NCBI RefSeq assembly: GCF_014656075.1
Contig: NZ_BNBS01000032.1
Coordinates: 1-64,000, forward strand
DNA from: Streptomyces hydrogenans
GTDB taxonomy: Bacteria; Actinomycetota; Actinomycetes; Streptomycetales; Streptomycetaceae
Length of the DNA: 64,000 nt
Direction of reading: 5' to 3'
Shown here piece after piece: positions 36,629 through 43,946 of this stretch; the stretch's first letter is position 1, and each line of letters starts with the position of its first letter. Made by a program: the position numbers and the translations under genes. The notes below the pieces were generated by a model. That model saw nothing but the letters and a program-made list of their open reading frames with translations. It ran no database searches and was not told the DNA's origin.

Positions 36629-37498
36629 TCACGAGACGGTGGCGGCGGCCCGCAGCAGCGGCAGCACCTCCGCCTCCTCGTGCGCGAAGTGCGCCTCCAG
36701 CTCCGCCCGCAGCCGGTCGAACTCCGGGCGCAGGTCCCCGGGCCCCGTCTCGTCGACCCGGGCGAGCAGCTCCCGCAGCCCGTCCAGCGCCCGCGCGACG
36801 CCCTCGTGCTCGACGCGCAGCCGCTCGAAGACCCCGGCCTTCTCCGGGAACTCCCGGGCCAGGTAGGGGAAGAGGCCCGCGTCCTCGCCGCCGTGGTGGT
36901 GGGCGAGGCCCGCGCAGAAGGTGAGGCAGTGGCGGCGCAGCTCCACCGTGAGCTCGGCCGCGCCCGGCGCGGCGAGGCCCTCGGCGAGGGCGGCGAGTTC
37001 CCCGCGCAGCCAGTCGTGGATCTTCACCAGCTCGTCGGCGAGGGCGTCGAGCCGGTTGGGCGGGGTGTAGTCGGAGACGGGGATCCGGTGCAGCACGACG
37101 ACGGGCAGGACCCGGTCGGTCGCCTTCTGGTAGTCGGCGTAGCCGGGGGCGACGGCGACGACCCGGGCGAAGAGCGCGTCCCGCTCGGCGCCGGTCGCGG
37201 CGACGGCGGTGGCCCGCCAGGTGTCGACGCCGGACTCCCCGCCCGTCTCCACGGTCACGGTGGGGTGGGCCAGGACGTTGCGGTACCAGTCGGGGTGACG
37301 GTCGGAGCCGCCGGCCGAGCCGACCACGAGGAGGCGGTCGCCGTCCTCGACGAAACCGAGCGGGGTGGTGTGTTCCCTGCCGGACCTGGCGCCGGTGGTG
37401 GTGAGGAGAAGGAGCACCCATCCCTCGAAGGGGCCGCCGAGACGTCCGGCGTTGGTGCGGAATTCTTCGATGAGCTTGACGTTGAAGTCGAGAGGCAA
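36629..37498 (-). CDS. Deazaflavin-type nitroreductase fused to a hemerythrin domain
   Basis: 289 residues. Residues about 1-140 match the F420-dependent Ddn nitroreductase family (TTTGARSGREHTTPLGFV, GGSDRHPDWYRNVLAHP). Residues about 150-289 form an HHE hemerythrin four-helix bundle, with diiron ligands in HCLTFCAGLAHHHGGED, RVEHEGV and HFAHEEAEVLP. A fused F420 reductase and diiron oxygen/NO sensor or carrier suggests a role in oxygen, NO or redox chemistry; this is inference. I use the TTG at 37498 because homologues I recall start near LPLDFNVKLIEEF. A GTG at 37558 would add 20 basic residues. Confidence 0.85.
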   Translation of the reverse strand: MPLDFNVKLIEEFRTNAGRLGGPFEGWVLLLLTTTGARSGREHTTPLGFVEDGDRLLVVGSAGGSDRHPDWYRNVLAHPTVTVETGGESGVDTWRATAVAATGAERDALFARVVAVAPGYADYQKATDRVLPVVVLHRIPVSDYTPPNRLDALADELVKIHDWLRGELAALAEGLAAPGAAELTVELRRHCLTFCAGLAHHHGGEDAGLFPYLAREFPEKAGVFERLRVEHEGVARALDGLRELLARVDETGPGDLRPEFDRLRAELEAHFAHEEAEVLPLLRAAATVS

Positions 37499-37587
37499 GA
37501 AAGCCGTCCCTACTGTCCTCTTGCCTCCATGTCTCCGCTTTCGAGCGCGGACCGACACGCGACGTGAGTGGCCCCATTCTCACGCGA

Positions 37588-37612
37588 CCGCCCTTGACTC
37601 TGTCAAGGGCGG
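37588..37612. promoter_or_regulatory. Perfect 11-bp inverted repeat between dctA and the nitroreductase gene
   Basis: CCGCCCTTGAC-TCT-GTCAAGGGCGG. It can be the dctA terminator (75 nt past its stop at 37687). On the minus strand it also contains TTGACA, followed 19 nt later by GAGAAT, so it could be an operator over the nitroreductase promoter. Confidence 0.5.
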
Positions 37613-37686
37613 TTTCCGCGCGGCGGGTTCCTCCCGGTGCCCGGATCCGGCTCAAGGCCCGGGTCCCGGGAGGAGGTTCGTGGGGG

Positions 37687-39066
37687 TCAGACTCCGGCGC
37701 GGGCCCGCTCCTCGCCCTGGTCGCGCTGGTCCGGTACGGCTCCGGGGTCGGCGGCCGCGGAAGGGCCGGCGTGGTCGGCGTGGTCGTCGACGAGGGTCTT
37801 CTCGTCGAAGGGGAACTTCCCCGCCAGGACCTCGGTCACCCGTGTCCGGTCGATCTCCTTCGTCCAGGTGCCGACGAGGACGGTGGCGACGGCGTTGCCC
37901 GCGAAGTTGGTGAGGGCGCGGGCCTCGCTCATGAAGCGGTCGATGCCGACGATCAGGCCGACGCCGTCGACCAGGTCGGGGCGGTGCGACTGGAGGCCGC
38001 CGGCGAGGGTGGCCAGGCCGGCGCCGGTGACGCCGGCGGCGCCCTTCGAGGCGATGATCATGAAGACGAGGAGGGAGATCTGCTCGCCGACCGAGAGCGG
38101 GTCGCCCATCGCCTCGGCGACGAACAGCGAGGCCATCGTGAGGTAGATGGCGGTGCCGTCGAGGTTGAAGGAGTAGCCGGTGGGGACGGTGATGCCGACG
38201 ACCGGCTTCGAGACGCCCAGGTGCTCCATCTTCGCGATGAGGCGGGGCAGCGCCGACTCGGAGGAGGAGGTCGAGAGGATCAGCAGGAACTCGCGGCCCA
38301 GGTACTTCAGGAGCGCCCAGATGTTGATCCCGGCGACCAGCCGGAGCAGCGTGCCGAGGACGACGAAGACGAAGAGCGCGCAGGTCAGGTAGAAGCCGAT
38401 CATGATGACGGCGAGCGACTTCAGGGCGTCGAGGCCGGTCGCGCCGACGACGGCGGCGATCGCGCCGAAGGCGCCGACCGGAGCCGCCCACATGATCATG
38501 GACAGGATCCGGAAGACCAGCCGCTGGATGTGCCCGATGCCGCGCAGGACCGGCTCGCCGGCCGACCCCATGGCCTGGAGCGCGAAGCCCGCGAGGAGGG
38601 CGACGAGCAGGGTCTGGAGGACCTCGCCCTCGGTGAAGGCGGAGACGAGGGTGGTCGGGATGATCCCGAGCAGGAAGTCGGCGGTCCCCTCGCTCGCGCC
38701 CTCCGCCTGCTTGGCGCCGGCCTCGGCCAGCTCCTTGGTGAGGTGGAGGCCGGAACCGGGCTCCAGGAGGTTGCCGACGACCAGGCCGATCGCGAGTGCG
38801 ACGGTCGACATCACCAGGAAGTAGCCGAGCGCGAGGCCGCCGACGGCGCCGACCTTGGCGGCCTTCCGGACCGAGCCGACGCCCAGGACGATCGTGCAGA
38901 AGATGATCGGCGAGATCATCATCTTGATGAGGTTGACGAAGCCGGTGCCCAGCGGCTTCAGCTCGACGGCCACGCCCGGGGCGAGGAAACCGACGCCGAT
39001 GCCGAGCAGGACGGCGCCGATCACGGCCAGATACAGATAATGGGTGCGGTCCCGGCGTGCGGCCAC
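37687..39066 (-). CDS. dctA: C4-dicarboxylate:cation symporter DctA
   Basis: 459-residue DAACS-family membrane transporter taking up succinate, fumarate and malate with protons or sodium. Eight helices plus two hairpins are visible. Motifs are the serine-rich LSTSSSESALPRL hairpin, PTGYSFNLDGTAIY with its central Asn/Asp, and SKGAAGVTGAG of the second hairpin. The C-terminal 45 residues are acidic and cytoplasmic. It is divergent from a CitA/CitB-type kinase and regulator (39276-41617), which very likely control it; paired inverted repeats lie between them. The family also includes glutamate transporters, but the neighbours favour dicarboxylates. Confidence 0.93.
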   Translation of the reverse strand: MAARRDRTHYLYLAVIGAVLLGIGVGFLAPGVAVELKPLGTGFVNLIKMMISPIIFCTIVLGVGSVRKAAKVGAVGGLALGYFLVMSTVALAIGLVVGNLLEPGSGLHLTKELAEAGAKQAEGASEGTADFLLGIIPTTLVSAFTEGEVLQTLLVALLAGFALQAMGSAGEPVLRGIGHIQRLVFRILSMIMWAAPVGAFGAIAAVVGATGLDALKSLAVIMIGFYLTCALFVFVVLGTLLRLVAGINIWALLKYLGREFLLILSTSSSESALPRLIAKMEHLGVSKPVVGITVPTGYSFNLDGTAIYLTMASLFVAEAMGDPLSVGEQISLLVFMIIASKGAAGVTGAGLATLAGGLQSHRPDLVDGVGLIVGIDRFMSEARALTNFAGNAVATVLVGTWTKEIDRTRVTEVLAGKFPFDEKTLVDDHADHAGPSAAADPGAVPDQRDQGEERARAGV

Positions 39067-39131
39067 GGGGTCCTCCTCGCGCTGATGGGGGCGTCCACGT
39101 CCCGGTGGACTCCGCGACTATCCATCAGCCT

Positions 39132-39176
39132 GTGACCGTGGTCACGGTTACGTGCGTTTCGTTCATGGCCGAAACG
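39132..39176. promoter_or_regulatory. Two inverted repeats in the dctA/two-component intergenic region
   Basis: GTGACC-GT-GGTCAC (39132-39145), overlapping ACCGTG-GT-CACGGT (39135-39148), and CGTTTCG-N8-CGAAACG (39155-39176). These are candidate binding sites for the response regulator at 40928. Confidence 0.45.
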
Positions 39177-39275
39177 TCACCGGCCCCCGGGGCGCCCGCG
39201 GACCCGGCCCGCGCGAAGGGAACGATTCGGGAACGCAACGCGCCGGAGCAAATCCCGGCGTGCACACTTGCTCGC

Positions 39276-40931
39276 ATGCGCCTCCCGCTCCCCCGCCCCC
39301 TCCCCCGGCCCCGCAGCCTGGCCGGCCAGCTCTTCGCGATGCAGGTCGTGCTGATGGCCGCGGTCGTGGCGGGCTGCGCGGTCTTCGCGTACGTCACGGA
39401 CCTGGCGCAGGCGGAGGAGACCGCCCGCCGGCAGTCCACGGCGACGGCCACGGCCGTCGCCGGCTCCCCCTCCGTCCTGGCCGCGGCCCGCTCGGCCGCC
39501 CCCTCCGCCACGCTCCAGCCGTACGCGGAGGAGCTGCGGCGGCGGGCCGACGTCGCCTTCGTGGTGATCATGGCGCCGGACGGCACGCGCTGGACCCACC
39601 CGGAGCCCGACCAGATCGGCCGCCACTACCTCGGCCACATCGAACCGGCCCTGCGCGGCGAGACCTTCTCCGAGACCCACCTCGGGATCCTCGGCCCGTC
39701 GGTGCGGACGATCACCCCGGTCCTCGCCGACGGGCGGGTGGTCGCGCTGGTCTCCGCGGGCATCACCATCGAGCGGATCAGCCAACAGGTACGGGAGCAG
39801 GTGACCGCGCTGCTCGGGATGGCGGGCGCGGCGCTCGCGCTCGGCGGCGCCGGCACGTACGTGATCAACGCACGGCTGCGGCGGCACACCCACGGGATGA
39901 ACGCCGGCGAGCTGAGCCGCATGCACGACTACCACGAGGCGGCGCTGCACGCGGTGCGGGAGGGCCTGGTGATGCTCGACGGGCGGCGCAGGATCGCGCT
40001 CATCAACGACGGGGCGCGCGAACTGCTCGGCCTGGACGAGGGGGTGGTCGGCCGGTCCGCCGCCGAACTCGGGCTGCCGGCGCCGCTGACCGGGGCGCTG
40101 CTCTCCTCGGAGCCCCGGGTGGACGAGACGCACCTGACCGAGGACCGGGTCCTCGTCGTCAACACCCGCCCGGTGGTGGGCGGGGAGCGGCGCGGCACCG
40201 TGGTGACCCTTCGGGACCGCACCGAACTCCAGTCCCTTTCCGGCGAGTTGGACTCGCAGCGCGGTTTCACGGAGGCGCTGCGCTCCCAGGCCCACGAGGC
40301 CGCCAACCGGCTGCACACGGTGGTGTCGCTCATCGAACTCGGGCGGGTGGACGAGGCGGTGGAGTTCGCCACGGCGGAACTGGAGCTGGCGCAGGCGCTC
40401 ACCGACCGGGTGGTGGGCGCGGTCGGCGAACCCGTCCTCGCCGCGCTGCTGCTCGGCAAGGCGGCGCAGGCCAACGAGCGGGGCGTGGAGCTGGTCCTCA
40501 CCGAGGACAGCCGGATCGACGACGGGCTGCTCCCGCCGGCCCTGGAGCCGCGGGACCTCGTCACGGTCCTGGGCAACCTCGTCGACAACGCGGTGGAGGC
40601 GGCCGGCGGCACCCCGCAGGCGCGGGTGACGGTCACGGTCGCCGCCCGCGCGGGCGACGGCGAGCTGCTGCTCCGGGTCGACGACAGCGGCCCCGGCGTC
40701 CGCCCCGCCGACCGGGCGGCGGTCCTCGGCCGCGGCTGGTCCACCCGGGGCCCGGGCCGCGGCCTCGGGCTGGCGCTGGTCCAGCAGGCCGTCAACCGCG
40801 CGGCCGGCACCCTCACCCTGGCCGAGACCCCCGAGGGCGGCGCCCGCTTCACCGTCCGGGTGCCGCTGCCACGCCGGGCCGGCGCCGTCGACGGGGGCCG
40901 CGAGCCGGAGCGGACGGGGGGCGCGGCGTGA
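39276..40931 (+). CDS. CitA/DcuS-type sensor histidine kinase
   Basis: 551 residues. Helix at 17-41; periplasmic sCache/PAS-like sensor (42-176) with DQIGRHYLGHIEPALRGETFSET, resembling citrate and dicarboxylate sensors. A second helix spans 177-197, a cytoplasmic PAS domain about 215-315, and a SPOB-like dimerisation segment follows with SQAHEAANRLHTVVSL (His340). The HATPase domain has NLVDNAVEAAGG and GRGLGLALVQQAVNRAAG. ATG at 39276 is used. It overlaps its regulator (GTGA) and is divergent from dctA, so it most likely senses external C4-dicarboxylates. Ligand identity is inferred from neighbours. Confidence 0.93.
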   Translation: MRLPLPRPLPRPRSLAGQLFAMQVVLMAAVVAGCAVFAYVTDLAQAEETARRQSTATATAVAGSPSVLAAARSAAPSATLQPYAEELRRRADVAFVVIMAPDGTRWTHPEPDQIGRHYLGHIEPALRGETFSETHLGILGPSVRTITPVLADGRVVALVSAGITIERISQQVREQVTALLGMAGAALALGGAGTYVINARLRRHTHGMNAGELSRMHDYHEAALHAVREGLVMLDGRRRIALINDGARELLGLDEGVVGRSAAELGLPAPLTGALLSSEPRVDETHLTEDRVLVVNTRPVVGGERRGTVVTLRDRTELQSLSGELDSQRGFTEALRSQAHEAANRLHTVVSLIELGRVDEAVEFATAELELAQALTDRVVGAVGEPVLAALLLGKAAQANERGVELVLTEDSRIDDGLLPPALEPRDLVTVLGNLVDNAVEAAGGTPQARVTVTVAARAGDGELLLRVDDSGPGVRPADRAAVLGRGWSTRGPGRGLGLALVQQAVNRAAGTLTLAETPEGGARFTVRVPLPRRAGAVDGGREPERTGGAA

Positions 40932-41617
40932 GCGGGGCACAGGAGATCCGGGTGCTGGTGGTCGAGGACGATCCCGTCGCCGCCGACGCGCACGCGCTGT
41001 ACGCGGGGCGGGTGGAGGGCTTCCGGGTGGTGGGGGTGGCGCACTCCCGGGCGGCGGCGGTCCGGCTGCTCGACCGGCTGCCCGTCGACCTGATCCTGCT
41101 CGACCTCTACCTGCCGGACGGGCACGGGCTCGCGCTGCTCCGGGCGCTGCGGGCCGCCGGGCACGGGGCGGACGTCATCGCGGTGACCTCGGCGCGCGAC
41201 CTGGCGGTGGTGCGCGAGGGGGTGTCGCTCGGGGTCGTGCAGTACGTCCTCAAGCCCTTCGCCTTCGCGACGCTGCGGGACCGGCTGGTGCGGTACGCGG
41301 AGTTCCGGGGCGCGGCCGGGGAGGCGTCCGGGCAGGACGAGGTGGACCGGGCGCTGGCCGCGCTGCGCGCCCCGCGGCCGGCGACCCTGCCGAAGGGCCT
41401 GAGCGGCCCGACCCTGGAGGCGGTCACCCGCACCCTGCGCGAGGCCCGGGAGGGCCTGACCGCCGCGGAGGCGGGCGGGGCGGTGGGCATCTCCCGCATC
41501 ACGGCCCGCCGCTACCTGGAGCACCTGGTCACCGAGGGCCGCGCGCTCCGCGCCCCCCAGTACGGCCAGATCGGCCGCCCGGAACTCCAGTACCGCTGGC
41601 GCGAGAGCGGCCGCTGA
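40928..41617 (+). CDS. CitB/DcuR-type response regulator
   Basis: 229 residues. Receiver 1-125 has Glu13/Asp14, Asp15, phospho-acceptor Asp59 (LILLDLYLPDGHG), Ser/Thr switch (VTSARD) and Lys near 108 (YVLKPF). The C-terminal helix-turn-helix (LTAAEAGGAVGISRITARRYLEHL) is the winged type seen in CitB/DcuR regulators. GTG start overlaps the kinase stop. It probably activates dctA across the divergent intergenic region. Confidence 0.93.
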   Translation: MSGAQEIRVLVVEDDPVAADAHALYAGRVEGFRVVGVAHSRAAAVRLLDRLPVDLILLDLYLPDGHGLALLRALRAAGHGADVIAVTSARDLAVVREGVSLGVVQYVLKPFAFATLRDRLVRYAEFRGAAGEASGQDEVDRALAALRAPRPATLPKGLSGPTLEAVTRTLREAREGLTAAEAGGAVGISRITARRYLEHLVTEGRALRAPQYGQIGRPELQYRWRESGR

Positions 41618-41850
41618 CCCGGACCGAGAGGGCGGGGCGAGGGCGGGGGCGGGCGTCGGCGACCGGGGCCGCGCGCTCCGGGAGCGGAGCCCGTACGCCT
41701 CCCGCGCGCCCCGCGGCCCCGGCGCGGAAGCCGCGCCCGTTCACCGGACGTCACGCACCGATTACCGGCCGGTTCCCACGTTCCTACAGGGCGTGGCCTC
41801 AGATGAACGCACCGTAGCGAAAACCGGCCATTTTCGCCTACCGTGGCGAG

Positions 41851-42522
41851 GTGCACCAACCCTCTCCTCCCTTCGACGCTCCGGCCGCGCGCCGCCTGCG
41901 CCAGGGGCTCGGCATGGCGCCGGGCCACGTCGCGTACGGCCTGCGGGCGCAGTACGGCCTGCCGATCGCCCCCGACACCGTCGCCGCCTGGGAACGCGGC
42001 ACCCTCGTGCCGAGCGAGCAGGAGCTGACCGCGCTCGCGGGCGTGCTGTGGTGCTCGCCGGCCGATCTGATCGCCGTCGCCTCCACGCTGCGGGAGCACC
42101 GGGTGGCGCGGGGCCTGTCCGTGGAGGAGCTGGCCCGGCGGGTCGGCGTCGCCGCGCACGTGTACGCCCGGATGGAGGACGAGGGCGGCTGGAAGGGCAC
42201 CGAGCGGCAGACCGCCGCGCTCGCCGAGGTCCTCGGGCTCGGCCCGCGGGCCCTGATCACCGCGACCGGCGGCGACGAGCGGCTGGCCGAGCTGCTGCGG
42301 GACGCGGCGACGACCCGCTGGCAGGCGTACGTGAAGCCGGCGGTGCGGATGCTGCCGCTGCCCAAGCGGGTGGTGGAGCCGGCGCTGGCGCGGCTGCACG
42401 CGGAGTACCACGCCCATATGGCGGCGACGTCCAGCTGGGGCGCCTCGGGGGCGACGGGCGACGAGGGCCGGGCGTATCTGGAGGCGGTCAACGACCACTT
42501 CTGGGCCGCGGTCGGGCTGTAG
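41851..42522 (+). CDS. Double helix-turn-helix (XRE-type) protein
   Basis: 223 residues with two XRE-like segments: FDAPAARRLRQGLGMAPGHVAYGLRAQ...VAAWERG (about 9-50) and LREHRVARGLSVEELARRVGVAAHVYARMED (about 80-110). The C-terminal half is helical without a known sensor domain. The GTG start has no Shine-Dalgarno sequence, but TACCGT (41839-41844) ends 6 nt upstream, so the message is probably leaderless. Regulatory target unknown. It converges on pfkA with a strong bidirectional terminator between them. Confidence 0.8.
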   Translation: MHQPSPPFDAPAARRLRQGLGMAPGHVAYGLRAQYGLPIAPDTVAAWERGTLVPSEQELTALAGVLWCSPADLIAVASTLREHRVARGLSVEELARRVGVAAHVYARMEDEGGWKGTERQTAALAEVLGLGPRALITATGGDERLAELLRDAATTRWQAYVKPAVRMLPLPKRVVEPALARLHAEYHAHMAATSSWGASGATGDEGRAYLEAVNDHFWAAVGL

Positions 42523-42538
42523 GTCCCGCGAAGGAGAC

Positions 42539-42569
42539 GACGGAGGTCCCGCCGCGCGGGACCTCCGTC
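42539..42569. terminator. Bidirectional terminator, XRE gene / pfkA
   Basis: Perfect 13-bp arms (42539-42551 with 42557-42569), loop 5 nt, between convergent stops at 42522 and 42588. Confidence 0.85.
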
Positions 42570-42587
42570 CTGGTGTCGCGGGAGCGG

Positions 42588-43613
42588 TCAGAAGACCGAC
42601 TCGGCCTCGCGGAACCGGTCCGCCGGGACCGTCTTGAGCCGGGTGACGGCCTCGGCGAGCGGGACCATCTTCACGTCGGTGCCGCGCAGCGCCGTCATGT
42701 TGCCGAACTCCCCGCGGTGCACGGCCTCCACCGCGTGCCAGCCGAAGCGGGTGGCAAGGACGCGGTCGTAGGCGGTCGGGGTGCCGCCGCGCTGCACGTG
42801 GCCGAGGATGACCGGGCGGGCCTCCTTGCCGAGGCGCCGCTCCAGCTCGTAGGCGAGGGCGGTGCCGATGCCCTGGAAGCGCTCGTGGCCGAACTGGTCG
42901 ATCTCGCCCTTGCCGTAGTCCATCGTGCCGTCGGCGGGGTGGGCGCCCTCGGCGACGCAGATGACGGCGAACTTCTTGCCGCGGGCGAAGCGCTCCTCGA
43001 CCATCTTGACCAGGTCGGCCGGGTCGAAGGGGCGCTCGGGCAGGCAGATGCCGTGGGCGCCGCCGGCCATGCCGGACTCCAGCGCGATCCAGCCGGCGTG
43101 ACGGCCCATCACCTCGACGACCATGACCCGCTGGTGCGACTCGGCGGTGGTCTTCAGCCGGTCCATCGCCTCGGTGGCGACGCCGACGGCGGTGTCGAAG
43201 CCGAAGGTGCGGTCCGTGGACGAGATGTCGTTGTCGATCGTCTTGGGGACGCCGACCACGGGCACGCCCGCGTCGGACAGCATCCGGGCGGCGGTCAGCG
43301 TGCCCTCGCCGCCGATCGGGACGAGCGCGTCGAAGCCGCTCTTCTCGACGAGCTCCTTGGCGTTGTCGCAGGCCGCGGCGAAGCGGTCGCGCTCCAGGCG
43401 GGAGGAGCCGAGGATGGTGCCGCCGCGGGCCAGGATGCCGCTGACGGCGTTGAGGTCCAGGGGGCGGTAGCGGCCGTCGAGGAGCCCGGCGTAGCCGTCC
43501 TCGAAGCCGATGACCTCGTCCCCGTAGTGCGTCACGGCCCGGTGCACGACCGACCGGATCACTGCGTTCAGGCCGGGGCAGTCGCCGCCTGCGGTGAGAA
43601 CTCCGATACGCAT
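42588..43613 (-). CDS. pfkA: 6-phosphofructokinase
   Basis: 341-residue cytoplasmic enzyme making fructose 1,6-bisphosphate. Motifs: TAGGDCPGLN (nucleotide loop), PIGGEGTLTAA (101-111), PKTIDNDI with catalytic Asp127, MGRHAGWIAL, GHVQRGGTP. Numbering matches the E. coli enzyme in this part. Gly104 points to ATP as phosphoryl donor, while Lys124 (PKTID) is what pyrophosphate-dependent relatives have, a mix I recall for actinomycete ATP-PFKs. ATG at 43613 with GGAGA about 10 nt upstream. It is divergent from pta-ackA and close to pyk, so glycolytic genes are grouped here. Confidence 0.95.
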   Translation of the reverse strand: MRIGVLTAGGDCPGLNAVIRSVVHRAVTHYGDEVIGFEDGYAGLLDGRYRPLDLNAVSGILARGGTILGSSRLERDRFAAACDNAKELVEKSGFDALVPIGGEGTLTAARMLSDAGVPVVGVPKTIDNDISSTDRTFGFDTAVGVATEAMDRLKTTAESHQRVMVVEVMGRHAGWIALESGMAGGAHGICLPERPFDPADLVKMVEERFARGKKFAVICVAEGAHPADGTMDYGKGEIDQFGHERFQGIGTALAYELERRLGKEARPVILGHVQRGGTPTAYDRVLATRFGWHAVEAVHRGEFGNMTALRGTDVKMVPLAEAVTRLKTVPADRFREAESVF

Positions 43614-43946
43614 CGTGCTGTGTCTCCTGCTCGGTCGAGGTTCCGTTTGAGCCGTTTCGATTCTCACACGCCGGACGCGTCCGGGCCGTTCGCCGCCGCT
43701 CCGCGCGCGGCGGGAACGGGTCCGTACGGGGGTCTTTCGTCCCCCGGAGAGGGGCCTTCGTACGGCGGGCGGTCTACCCAGGTGCAGGGGTATTGTCAAG
43801 GGGGTAATGCCACCCTATCGGCGCCTTTCCAGTGCCGGGGGTTGACGCAGGACGAGGGCCGGGCCCGAGGACGGGCCGGGCCCTCGCGCAGGACGGCCCT
43901 TCCACGGGACGGGCCCCTTCCGCAGGACGGGACAGGAGACCGCGGC
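43614..43946. other. Divergent intergenic region, pfkA / pta
   Basis: 333 bp, very GC-rich on the pta side. It contains TTGTCA (about 43793) and TTGACG (43842-43847) as possible -35 elements for pta, a 14-nt hairpin with one mismatch (43854-43867 with 43872-43885), and three direct repeats GCAGGACG. No gene seen. Confidence 0.5.
43847..43929 (+). repeat. GCAGGACG repeats and hairpin in the pta leader
   Basis: GCAGGACG occurs at 43847-43854, 43888-43895 and 43922-43929. The hairpin at 43854-43885 sits between the first two. All lie within 100 nt upstream of the pta start, so they may be part of its 5' untranslated region. Confidence 0.45.

Noticed and set aside
37564-39135. Long rightward frame antisense to dctA, with an acidic Glu/Asp-rich translation.
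   Set aside because: It mirrors the codon bias of dctA on the other strand; dctA has full transporter motifs.
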